From Thalassocella blandensis (lineage in GTDB: Bacteria; Pseudomonadota; Gammaproteobacteria; Pseudomonadales; Cellvibrionaceae), in the NCBI GenBank assembly GCA_902141825.1, contig CABFPG010000008.1, forward strand, positions 211,288 through 275,287: DNA of 64,000 bases. The letters run 5' to 3'. A program made the translations under genes and the position numbers. The notes beneath the pieces were generated by a model. It was not told the origin of the DNA, searched no databases, and worked only from the letters and a program-made list of their open reading frames with translations. Positions 1-7,577 of this stretch are shown piece by piece. Within the stretch, counting starts at the first letter, position 1. Each line of letters starts with the position of its first letter.

Positions 1-1411
1 ACATGCCATAAGCGATTAGGCTTTGCGGGAATAATCCCGCATTCACCAACAGCGGCAGCATTAAAGTAATAAACCAGAAAAACGTGCCTGCAGCTAAACC
101 AGCAAACAACCCTGCCGCATTGCCTTTATTCCAGTACAGTCCAAACAAAATACCGGGTGCAAGTTGCACCACCAAAGCAAAGGCAATAACCCCAATTTCC
201 GTTAACGCCACGTTTTCTGCAAAACTTTTTTGGTAAAGCCAGGCCAGTACTATTACGGCAATCACAGTACAACGGCGAGTTAAAATGAGGGATTTGGAAT
301 AATCCGGCATAGGTGAGCGCAGTGTTTTTTTGCGAAGCAGCAAAGGCAAAATAACATCATTACTCAGCATTTGGCTTAAAGTGAGCGAAGCCACAATAAT
401 CATTGCAGTAGCTGCGGATATCCCGCCAATAAACGCCAACAAGCCAAGCGCCAGATTGTCTCGACTCAGCGGTAATGCCAGCACATAGGAATCGGGGTCA
501 ATATCACTTGAAGCCAGAAGGTTATTACCTTCCCAGGCGATCCAAAACACAGCGGTGGCAATAATTATCAAATAACCACTGAAGGCTTTGCGGGAAATTT
601 TTAAATGACGCAGACTCAGGCACTCAACAAAAGTAACATGAAACATGCGCGGCAAACAGAATATAGTTGCGGCAGAGACCAAGGTCAGCACAACAAAAGA
701 AAGGTCTAAGGAAGCGCTGCGAAAAACATCATTGGAGCGATGTACAGACTCTACCGCGGGTGTACTGGGCTCTGTTCCCCACAAAACCAGTGCAAAAATC
801 GCGATAGCCACCAGCGCAAGTAATTTGATGCAGGATTCAAACGCAATTGCCGTCATAATTCCTGCATGATATCGAGAAACCTCAAGCCGGTTGGAACCAA
901 AAATCATCGAAAACAGAATCATCACCACTGTTACCAACAGTGTCATGTTCTCACCCAGCACATGTGCATTGGCAATACAATATAAAATCGTATCAGTCAC
1001 CGCTTTTATTTGTAGTGCAATATACGGAACAGTAGCGATTAAAACGATAAGCGTGGTTATGGCAGCAACGGACTGCCGCTTGCCATAGCGAAATGCAACA
1101 AAATCCGCGATGGAATGAATGTTTTCTTTACGGCAAATAGTTGCAATGCGCTGTAAAATTTTAAAACCAAAAGTAAATAGCAATACAGGGCCGAGCAAAA
1201 TAGGTAAAAACTTCCAGCCCTGCTTTGCTGCAGTGCCAACTAAACCGTAAAACGTCCAGGATGTACAATAAACTCCTAAAGCCAGGGCATAAATAAGAGG
1301 ATGCCGGGTCCAATCGGATGCGCTATAACTTTTTTTATCTGCAACACGCGCAATCCAGAATAAAAAAGCCAGATAAGCGAGTAACGTAGGAATCACAATG
1401 GTTGGAGACAA
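1..1411 (-). CDS. crbS: Symporter-fused sensor histidine kinase, CrbS-like (partial, 3' end outside window)
   Basis: The reverse strand is open from 1411 to the left edge and encodes about 470 residues of a multi-helix sodium:solute symporter domain. Visible blocks are SWTFYGLVGTAAKQGW, IADFVAFRYGKRQS and IGGISAATAMIIVASLTLS, as in the N-terminal halves of CrbS/CbrA-type kinases; the PAS, HisKA and ATPase parts would lie beyond position 1. The only sensible start is TTG at 1411, 9 nt after AGAGGA and just after an in-frame stop. CrbS with the response regulator CrbR activates acetate-uptake and acetyl-CoA synthetase genes in Vibrio and Pseudomonas. The divergent acetate-type symporter operon fits that role. 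A plain symporter of this family cannot be excluded without the missing C-terminus. Confidence 0.8.
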   Translation of the reverse strand, partial: MSPTIVIPTLLAYLAFLFWIARVADKKSYSASDWTRHPLIYALALGVYCTSWTFYGLVGTAAKQGWKFLPILLGPVLLFTFGFKILQRIATICRKENIHSIADFVAFRYGKRQSVAAITTLIVLIATVPYIALQIKAVTDTILYCIANAHVLGENMTLLVTVVMILFSMIFGSNRLEVSRYHAGIMTAIAFESCIKLLALVAIAIFALVLWGTEPSTPAVESVHRSNDVFRSASLDLSFVVLTLVSAATIFCLPRMFHVTFVECLSLRHLKISRKAFSGYLIIIATAVFWIAWEGNNLLASSDIDPDSYVLALPLSRDNLALGLLAFIGGISAATAMIIVASLTLSQMLSNDVILPLLLRKKTLRSPMPDYSKSLILTRRCTVIAVIVLAWLYQKSFAENVALTEIGVIAFALVVQLAPGILFGLYWNKGNAAGLFAGLAAGTFFWFITLMLPLLVNAGLFPQSLIAYGM

Positions 1412-1593
1412 ATCAAATAGTCCTCTTTAAACAAATTTATTCTTGTAGTTTTTTTAGGTTGCGAACCTCAACCCGGGATATGTCATCTTATCGTTGACGA
1501 TATGACAGTTCCACCTTCCTGTCATCGCGGTCCCAAATGCCTGTTTTTTTCAACTGCGACCTTTTAACCAGAATTCTTTTATCATGCACTTAA

Positions 1594-1684
1594 GACTTTA
1601 GTCTAGGGGGCTGTAAATCTGGCCTCCGGTTTGGCGCCTTTAGACTAAAGTCGACAACCAATTTCACCACACTCCTGCTATTCT
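1594..1684 (+). promoter_or_regulatory. Divergent promoter region with paired near-palindromes (candidate CrbR operators)
   Basis: GACTTTAGTCTA at 1594-1605 is repeated as its exact reverse complement TAGACTAAAGTC at 1641-1652. Each copy is itself almost palindromic (GACT-TT-AGTC). The second copy ends about 24 bp before an extended -10 box, TGCTATTCT (TATTCT at 1679-1684), with no good -35 at the right spacing. That is the arrangement of an activator-dependent promoter. Assignment to the response regulator partnering the divergent kinase is inference. Confidence 0.5.
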
Positions 1685-1711
1685 CTGGCCATACAATAAT
1701 CGGAGGGTATT

Positions 1712-1975
1712 ATGGCTAATAATAATTCACAAAATCACCATGAGTACTGGCGCGCCAATTTAAAATTGATGGCGATTCTTCTTGTCATCTGGTTCGTTAT
1801 TTCATATCTCTGCGGCATTGTTTTTGTCGACGCACTTAATAGCATCCGTATCGGCGGATACAAACTGGGTTTTTGGTTTGCTCAACAAGGTTCCATGTAC
1901 GGCTTTGTCGTTCTCATTTTTATCTATGCCAAATTAATGAAAAAGCTCGATCAAAAACATAACTTACACGATTAA
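1712..1975 (+). CDS. DUF4212 small subunit of sodium:solute symporter
   Basis: An 87-residue membrane protein with two hydrophobic helices (about 20-42 and 58-75) joined by a short loop with a GGYKLGFWFAQQGS block. This is the DUF4212 family, the small partner of VC_2705-type symporters. A strong CGGAGGG site precedes the ATG, and the stop lies 11 nt before the symporter start, so the two genes are co-transcribed. It presumably assembles with the symporter in the inner membrane, though its exact role is not known. It replaces the DUF485 (YjcH) subunit that accompanies ActP in enterobacteria. Confidence 0.9.
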   Translation: MANNNSQNHHEYWRANLKLMAILLVIWFVISYLCGIVFVDALNSIRIGGYKLGFWFAQQGSMYGFVVLIFIYAKLMKKLDQKHNLHD

Positions 1976-1986
1976 GGGGCAGACAC

Positions 1987-3717
1987 ATGGATTTACAAAC
2001 ACTTACCTTCCTGGTTGTTGGGGCAACCTTTGCACTTTATATCGGCATTGCGTTCTGGGCTAAAGCCGGTTCAACAAGTGACTTCTACATCGCTGGCGGT
2101 GGCGTTCATCCTGTAGCGAATGGTATGGCGACGGCAGCAGACTGGATGTCAGCGGCTTCTTTTATTTCCATGGCCGGTTTAATCGCGTTTTTCGGCTATG
2201 GCGGATCAGTATTTTTAATGGGCTGGACGGGCGGCTATGTATTGCTTGCCATGTTACTGGCTCCGTACTTACGTAAACACGGAAAATTCACCGTGCCAGA
2301 ATTTATCGGTGACCGATACTATTCCCGCACGGCGCGCGCTGTGGCAGTCGTCTGCTTAATTGTAGCCTCAGTAACATATGTAATCGGGCAAATGAAAGGC
2401 GTCGGCGTAGCTTTTTCTCGCTTCTTAGAAACCAGTTATGAATTTGGTCTGGTGGTTGGGATGGGTATCGTCTTCGTTTACGCCGTCGTTGGTGGAATGA
2501 AAGGCATTACATATACCCAGATTGCACAATACTGTGTTTTGATTTGTGCCTACACCATTCCCGCAATCTTTATCTCATTAAATCTCACAGGAAACCCCTT
2601 TCCCCAACTTGGTTTGGGGAGCACATTAAGCGGCACAGATACCTATCTCCTGGACCGACTGGATCAAGTGGTCACAGAACTGGGCTTTGCCGAATACACG
2701 ACGAGCGCGAGGCTAAGCACCCTAAACACCTTTGTTTATACGCTCTCACTCATGATAGGCACAGCGGGATTACCGCACGTAATCATCCGTTTTTTCACCG
2801 TGCCAAAAGTGAGTGACGCCCGAACGTCTGCAGGCTGGGCATTGGTATTCATCACCATTCTCTATACCACCGCTCCAGCAGTGGCCGCGATGGCTCGTTT
2901 GAACCTGCATCAAACCATTGAGCCTCAACCAGGGCAGTATCTCGAATATGAAAAACGTCCCAGCTGGTTTAAAAAATGGGAAACCACTGGCCTTCTCGTA
3001 TTTGAAGATAAAAATAACGATGGTTTTATCAATTATTCAGCCGACAAAACCACCAATGAAATGGTCACAGTAGACCGTGACATCATGGTACTGGCTAACC
3101 CTGAGATCGCGCGCTTGCCGAACTGGGTGATTGCCTTGGTGGCTGCCGGAGGGTTGGCTGCGGCGCTGTCCACTGCAGCAGGCTTACTGCTGGCCATTGC
3201 CTCCGCCATCTCGCATGATTTAATTAAAGGGATGATCAACCCGGGAATTGGAGAAAAGCAAGAGCTGATGGCCAGCAGGATATCCATGGCGGGGGCAATT
3301 TTGCTAGCGGGATATCTTGGCTTTAATCCACCTGATTTTGCCGCAGGAACGGTGGCGCTGGCCTTTGGTCTGGCGGCCTCTTCCATCTTCCCTGTGTTAA
3401 TGATGGGTATTTTCAGTAAACGCGTGAATAAAGAAGGTGCTATTGCAGGTATGGTGGCAGGTATTTCTATCACCTTGCTTTACGTATTCCAGCACACTGG
3501 CATCATGTTTATAGAAAGCACATCCTACCTTGGCAGCATGAAGCCTAACTGGTTCTTCGGTATAGAGCCCAATGCGTTTGGTGCAGTGGGTGCGCTGGTC
3601 AACTTTGCCGTCGCTTTCGGTGTTTCTATGGCAACACAGGAACCCCCGGAAGAAATCAAAGAACTGGTTGAACATATTCGGGTACCTGCGGGGGCATCAC
3701 AAGCACAAAACCATTAA
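1987..3717 (+). CDS. Sodium:solute symporter, VC_2705 subfamily (probable acetate uptake)
   Basis: A 576-residue inner-membrane transporter of the SSS family. The N-terminus carries the typical SDFYIAGGGVHPVANGMATAADWMSAASFIS block, the segment that lines the sodium and substrate path in this family. A hydrophilic insertion at about 315-370 (KKWETTGLLVFEDKNNDGFIN) is characteristic of the VC_2705 subgroup. The start follows an AAGGGG site. Its operon partner is DUF4212 and the divergent neighbour is a CrbS-like kinase, so acetate or another short-chain carboxylate is the likely substrate. Substrate identity is inferred from context. Confidence 0.9.
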   Translation: MDLQTLTFLVVGATFALYIGIAFWAKAGSTSDFYIAGGGVHPVANGMATAADWMSAASFISMAGLIAFFGYGGSVFLMGWTGGYVLLAMLLAPYLRKHGKFTVPEFIGDRYYSRTARAVAVVCLIVASVTYVIGQMKGVGVAFSRFLETSYEFGLVVGMGIVFVYAVVGGMKGITYTQIAQYCVLICAYTIPAIFISLNLTGNPFPQLGLGSTLSGTDTYLLDRLDQVVTELGFAEYTTSARLSTLNTFVYTLSLMIGTAGLPHVIIRFFTVPKVSDARTSAGWALVFITILYTTAPAVAAMARLNLHQTIEPQPGQYLEYEKRPSWFKKWETTGLLVFEDKNNDGFINYSADKTTNEMVTVDRDIMVLANPEIARLPNWVIALVAAGGLAAALSTAAGLLLAIASAISHDLIKGMINPGIGEKQELMASRISMAGAILLAGYLGFNPPDFAAGTVALAFGLAASSIFPVLMMGIFSKRVNKEGAIAGMVAGISITLLYVFQHTGIMFIESTSYLGSMKPNWFFGIEPNAFGAVGALVNFAVAFGVSMATQEPPEEIKELVEHIRVPAGASQAQNH

Positions 3718-3737
3718 GGTTTCGCCCTGCTGACCCG

Positions 3738-3771
3738 GCCCTACCGTGTGGCTCACACGCGTAGGGCTTTT
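3738..3771 (+). terminator. Rho-independent terminator after the symporter
   Basis: GCCCTAC-C-GTGTG pairs with CACAC-GC-GTAGGGC around a short loop, followed by TTTT. It closes the DUF4212-symporter operon. Confidence 0.8.
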
Positions 3772-3810
3772 CCCGTTTTAAATTTTGACGTGTATATTTT
3801 AGGAATTGCC

Positions 3811-4404
3811 ATGTTAGAGCTCTTGAAAAACAAGCATATGATTCTAGCTATGTTTATTGCACCTGTTTTAGCCATCGTTGCGTACTTCGCTACGGATCAT
3901 GTTGTGTCAACACCGCCCAAGCCGGTCCAATCCGGACAGAGCTATCCTTTGGCCGCCAAATCCAATTGTCGTTATGAAAGCGGTTTATGCACCATGAAAA
4001 ATGGTGATATTGAGATTCATTTTCGCGCCGAAAAAATTGAAAACAATCAACTGACGTTATCGGCACAATCCAGTATTGCAGTGCAAAATGTGCTTGTTGC
4101 CCTGTCGCCCGAACAGCAGGATACTGCACCTGTTGCAATGCAAAAAAACGAAGCCGACAATAATTCCTGGCGGATTACTTTGTCTTTGCCACCATCGGAT
4201 ACCAGTTCAGAGAACACCGGGGCAAAGGTAAATAAAGCGGCATATGATGAAGGAAGTAGCGAGGCACACCATGCACACACCGTAAAAGATCTGATGCTGC
4301 GTGTGGCCATCCAAGCGGAAGGCGCCACATTTTTCGCAGAGACCGGCACAGACTTTTTCAACTACGAAACAATTTTTTCCCGCGAAAACTTTTCTAACAT
4401 ATAA
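3811..4404 (+). CDS. Membrane-anchored protein of the acetate symporter locus
   Basis: A 197-residue protein with an N-terminal signal anchor (about residues 8-27, MILAMFIAPVLAIVAYFATD) and a periplasmic domain holding two cysteines close together (CRYESGLC). The start chosen is ATG 3811, which has AGGA upstream; an upstream in-frame ATG at 3748 lies inside the terminator hairpin and is unlikely. Similar small membrane proteins lie next to VC_2705-type symporters in other gammaproteobacteria, but I know of no function for them. The C-terminal half is rich in Ser, Glu and His. Confidence 0.75.
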   Translation: MLELLKNKHMILAMFIAPVLAIVAYFATDHVVSTPPKPVQSGQSYPLAAKSNCRYESGLCTMKNGDIEIHFRAEKIENNQLTLSAQSSIAVQNVLVALSPEQQDTAPVAMQKNEADNNSWRITLSLPPSDTSSENTGAKVNKAAYDEGSSEAHHAHTVKDLMLRVAIQAEGATFFAETGTDFFNYETIFSRENFSNI

Positions 4405-4517
4405 CGTCAATAGGATTAAATTCACTTAATGTAAATCAAGAACTGATACTCTGCTGTTAATTAACATCAGTATTTTTACTACTAAGCACATTTAACCTTA
4501 CTGGGCGGGTTCAAATT

Positions 4518-6443
4518 ATGGTGAGCGAGATAGGAGATATTCAGAACTTTCTATCTCATCACCCTCTCTTTAAACACCTCCCGTTAAGTTTAATAGAAGA
4601 CGCCAGCAATGCGATCTATGTCGCGTTTGATAAAGCGGGTGCAAATCTCGATATCTTCAGCAATGAAAAAGACTTCGATACCGGATTAATTATCGTTAAA
4701 ACGGGAAGCCTGGAATTGCGAAGTCCAGACGGCAGTCTGCAAGATAAACTAAGCGCTGGAGACTATCTGATTTGTGCCGAACTGGTGGAAGAAGAACGAC
4801 CCGCCATACGCTCACTCGAAGACTCGCTCTACTATGAACTGACCAGCCCCGCCTACAGCCGCCTGCTGAGCTTAAGCCCCGAATTTGCACAACGCTGTCA
4901 AAACCACTTGCAGACCATGCTGTCTGAACACCTGCTGTCCATCGAAACACAGCAACCTGCATTGCGCTCCAATGAAAGAGCAATAAAAAATGCGACCGAA
5001 AGCGAAGAAGGCCACAGCTTTTTGTTACACCGCTATGTGCGGGACCACATGTCCACCCAGCTCGTTTTTGTAGAACCAGACACCACCATTCAGCAAGCCG
5101 CTCAATTAATGCGAGATCACAATGTAACATCGCTTCTGGTAAGAGCACATGAAAACAATGAAACGCTAGTGGGCATAGTCACGGATCGGGATTTTCGCAC
5201 TCGCGTTCTAGCTGAAGGAAAGTCAGTTGACGAAAGTCTACAACATGTTATGACACGTGATCCCATCACCATAGCCGAAAGCAGCCTATTGTATGAAGCC
5301 CAAACCAAAATGATGACCTCGGGCATTCATCATTTGCCGGTTCTGCGGGACGCGGAGATTGTCGGCATTATTACTGTCAGCGACATATTTCGAATCAACA
5401 ATGTCGAACCGCTATCACTGAACAAAGCGATTATTGCGGCTAAATCTGTAGCAGACCTCAAAAAAACTTCTGATAAAATTCCCGACCTGCTGGTAACCCT
5501 GGCAGAACGTGATACAAGACCCAGTGAAATAGGTGAAATCATCACATTACTTTATGATGGCATTACCAAAAAACTTATTGCCCTAGCGGAAAAGAACTTT
5601 GGTGCAGCCCCGTGTGCTTTTGCCTGGCTTGGTTTTGGGTCGCAAGCACGAAAGGAACAAGTCATCGGTTCAGACCAGGATAACGCGTTAATTATTGCAA
5701 GACCGCTCAGCGCCGAAGAGGCGCTATATTTTTCACGGCTGTCACACTTCGTCTGTGATGGATTAAACAGCTGTGGAATTCCCTATTGCAATGGCGGCAT
5801 TATGGCCAGCAATGACAAGTGGCGCCAACCCTTAGAGCAATGGAAATCGTATTTTTCTACCTGGGTAGAAGAAAGATCACCGAAAGCGATAATGCATGCG
5901 AGTATATTCTTCGACATGCGCCTGATTTCAGGCGATACATCATTAGCGGAAAACTTACAGCATTTTGTATTGAATCAGGCACAAACCAATACCATCTTTC
6001 TCGCCCTGATGAGCGGAAACGCATTACAGCATTCACCGCCACTGGGATTTTTTAAAAATTTCGTTTTGGAAAATGATGGTGGTCACATCAATACTCTGGA
6101 CTTAAAAAAACGAGGCACAATCCCAATTGTGGATATTGCTAGAAACTATGCGTTAGCCAACAGCATCAAAGAAGTGAACACCGTTGCCAGACTTAATAAA
6201 CTCAAAGAAACCAATGGCATGTCCAGCGACTTTGCCACCAGTTTAATTGACGCCCATGAGTTCATCGCAGGTTTGCGAATAGAATCCCAGGCCAAACAAC
6301 ACAAACAGCATAGCCAAGTCACTAATTATCTGGACCCGGCATCCCTTTCCCCCCTGCTACGCCGGCAACTAAAGTCCGCTTTTAACTTTGTCAAACAGGC
6401 ACAAACCAGTATGAAAGCCAAATTCGGTAGTGGATATATTTAA
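4518..6443 (+). CDS. cNMP-binding, CBS-pair and DUF294 nucleotidyltransferase-like protein
   Basis: A 641-residue soluble protein. Residues about 10-135 form a cyclic-nucleotide-binding-type beta roll, about 165-290 hold two CBS domains (HMSTQLVFVEPDTTIQQAA and VMTRDPITIAESSLLYEA), and about 310-470 the DUF294 nucleotidyltransferase-like domain with the GSQARKEQVIGSDQDNA motif (GSxxRxE and DxD), followed by the DUF294 C-terminal helical domain. The family resembles GlnD-type transferases and is thought to modify or sense under nucleotide control, but its target is unknown. It is regularly found with acetate symporters and a DnaQ-like exonuclease, as here; the exonuclease gene follows directly. 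Confidence 0.85.
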   Translation: MVSEIGDIQNFLSHHPLFKHLPLSLIEDASNAIYVAFDKAGANLDIFSNEKDFDTGLIIVKTGSLELRSPDGSLQDKLSAGDYLICAELVEEERPAIRSLEDSLYYELTSPAYSRLLSLSPEFAQRCQNHLQTMLSEHLLSIETQQPALRSNERAIKNATESEEGHSFLLHRYVRDHMSTQLVFVEPDTTIQQAAQLMRDHNVTSLLVRAHENNETLVGIVTDRDFRTRVLAEGKSVDESLQHVMTRDPITIAESSLLYEAQTKMMTSGIHHLPVLRDAEIVGIITVSDIFRINNVEPLSLNKAIIAAKSVADLKKTSDKIPDLLVTLAERDTRPSEIGEIITLLYDGITKKLIALAEKNFGAAPCAFAWLGFGSQARKEQVIGSDQDNALIIARPLSAEEALYFSRLSHFVCDGLNSCGIPYCNGGIMASNDKWRQPLEQWKSYFSTWVEERSPKAIMHASIFFDMRLISGDTSLAENLQHFVLNQAQTNTIFLALMSGNALQHSPPLGFFKNFVLENDGGHINTLDLKKRGTIPIVDIARNYALANSIKEVNTVARLNKLKETNGMSSDFATSLIDAHEFIAGLRIESQAKQHKQHSQVTNYLDPASLSPLLRRQLKSAFNFVKQAQTSMKAKFGSGYI

Positions 6444-6465
6444 GTAAATGTCCAGGAATCTATCG

Positions 6466-7170
6466 ATGGGGCTTTATCAAATGTTTCACTATATTCAACG
6501 CAAAAGATTTGCCGAAAAGGCTCGCAACCGCCCCTTGAGTCAACAATATTTCAGCGAGCAAATTGCACAACATCACCGAATACACGATACCGAATTTCTT
6601 GTAATTGATTGTGAGATGAGTGGCTTAAAAGCCTCAAAAAATCAATTGTTAAGCATAGGCTGGGTAACCATTAAAAATTTGAGAATCGTGAATGCCAGCT
6701 GCAAATACTTTTTAACCCATTCAGAAACTGGGACAGGAGACACGACAAAAATTCACGGCTTAATGGAAAGCAATATTGCAGGCGCCACAAGCATTGCCTC
6801 GGTTTTACTTATTCTGATAAAACACATGCAGGATAAAGTGCTGGTATTCCATCATGCACCACTGGACATCGCATTTTTGCAACGCGCAGCGCTGCACCAT
6901 TTTCAATGCCCTTTTCTATTCAGTTATATTGATACATTAAACATAGAGCAACATCGATTGCAGTTGCAGGGAAAGCATGGGGGATTACGCCTGGCGCAAT
7001 GTCGCGAACGCTATGGTCTGCTCAGCAACAATCAACACAACGCTCTGGCAGACGCATATGCAACAGCGGAATTGCTACTGGCGCAGGCTTCCTACCTCGG
7101 AGATAAAAAAACACTTACCTTAAAAAGCTTGCGTGTACACAGTACCTGCCACTGGAAAAAGGCGCACTAA
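6466..7170 (+). CDS. DEDDh 3'-5' exonuclease (DnaQ-like)
   Basis: A 234-residue exonuclease with all the DEDDh residues: Exo I VIDCEMSGL (Asp48, Glu50), Exo II HHAPLDIAFL (Asp134) and Exo III HNALADAYATAEL (His191, Asp196). The fold matches the proofreading subunit family, but there is no polymerase-binding tail, so it probably acts alone on nucleic acid ends. ATG 6466 has AGGA 8 nt upstream; an in-frame ATG at 6448, only 4 nt after the previous stop, is the alternative. It forms the end of the acetate-locus gene block, a conserved pairing whose logic is unknown. Confidence 0.85.
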   Translation: MGLYQMFHYIQRKRFAEKARNRPLSQQYFSEQIAQHHRIHDTEFLVIDCEMSGLKASKNQLLSIGWVTIKNLRIVNASCKYFLTHSETGTGDTTKIHGLMESNIAGATSIASVLLILIKHMQDKVLVFHHAPLDIAFLQRAALHHFQCPFLFSYIDTLNIEQHRLQLQGKHGGLRLAQCRERYGLLSNNQHNALADAYATAELLLAQASYLGDKKTLTLKSLRVHSTCHWKKAH

Positions 7171-7577
7171 AATATAGCTTTCCCCATAAAATCCCAGTGT
7201 TACTTCACACTTTTGAAGCATTAACACTTCCTTACACCAGAGGCTAAACATGTACTTTTCTCTGCGTGCACCGCGTTTATTCTATTGCTGTAAAACGTAT
7301 ATTTGGCGCTTGCGTTTATCTTCAAACTCAATATTCTATGGAGATTCAGCGAATATTCGTACAGTGAAGTGCCGCAAGATTTAACTTAATTGATCCAACT
7401 GGGGTGTGCTTTGGATTCTGTTATTGATAAAAGACTGGCTTTATTTATCACTGACGCCAACGAATACACATTTCTCCAAAATCTCTATTTTCCAGTGTGG
7501 GTCACACTCTATCGAATCCATTGCCATCCATTCTGCTGAATAATAATTTCACAAATCCTCCACAGGAGTAAGTAATC
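7171..7577. other. Intergenic region, no gene seen
   Basis: About 400 bp without a convincing gene. A 44-codon open frame at 7250-7384 lacks a ribosome site and homology. The AGGAG site at its right end belongs to the next gene. Confidence 0.5.
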
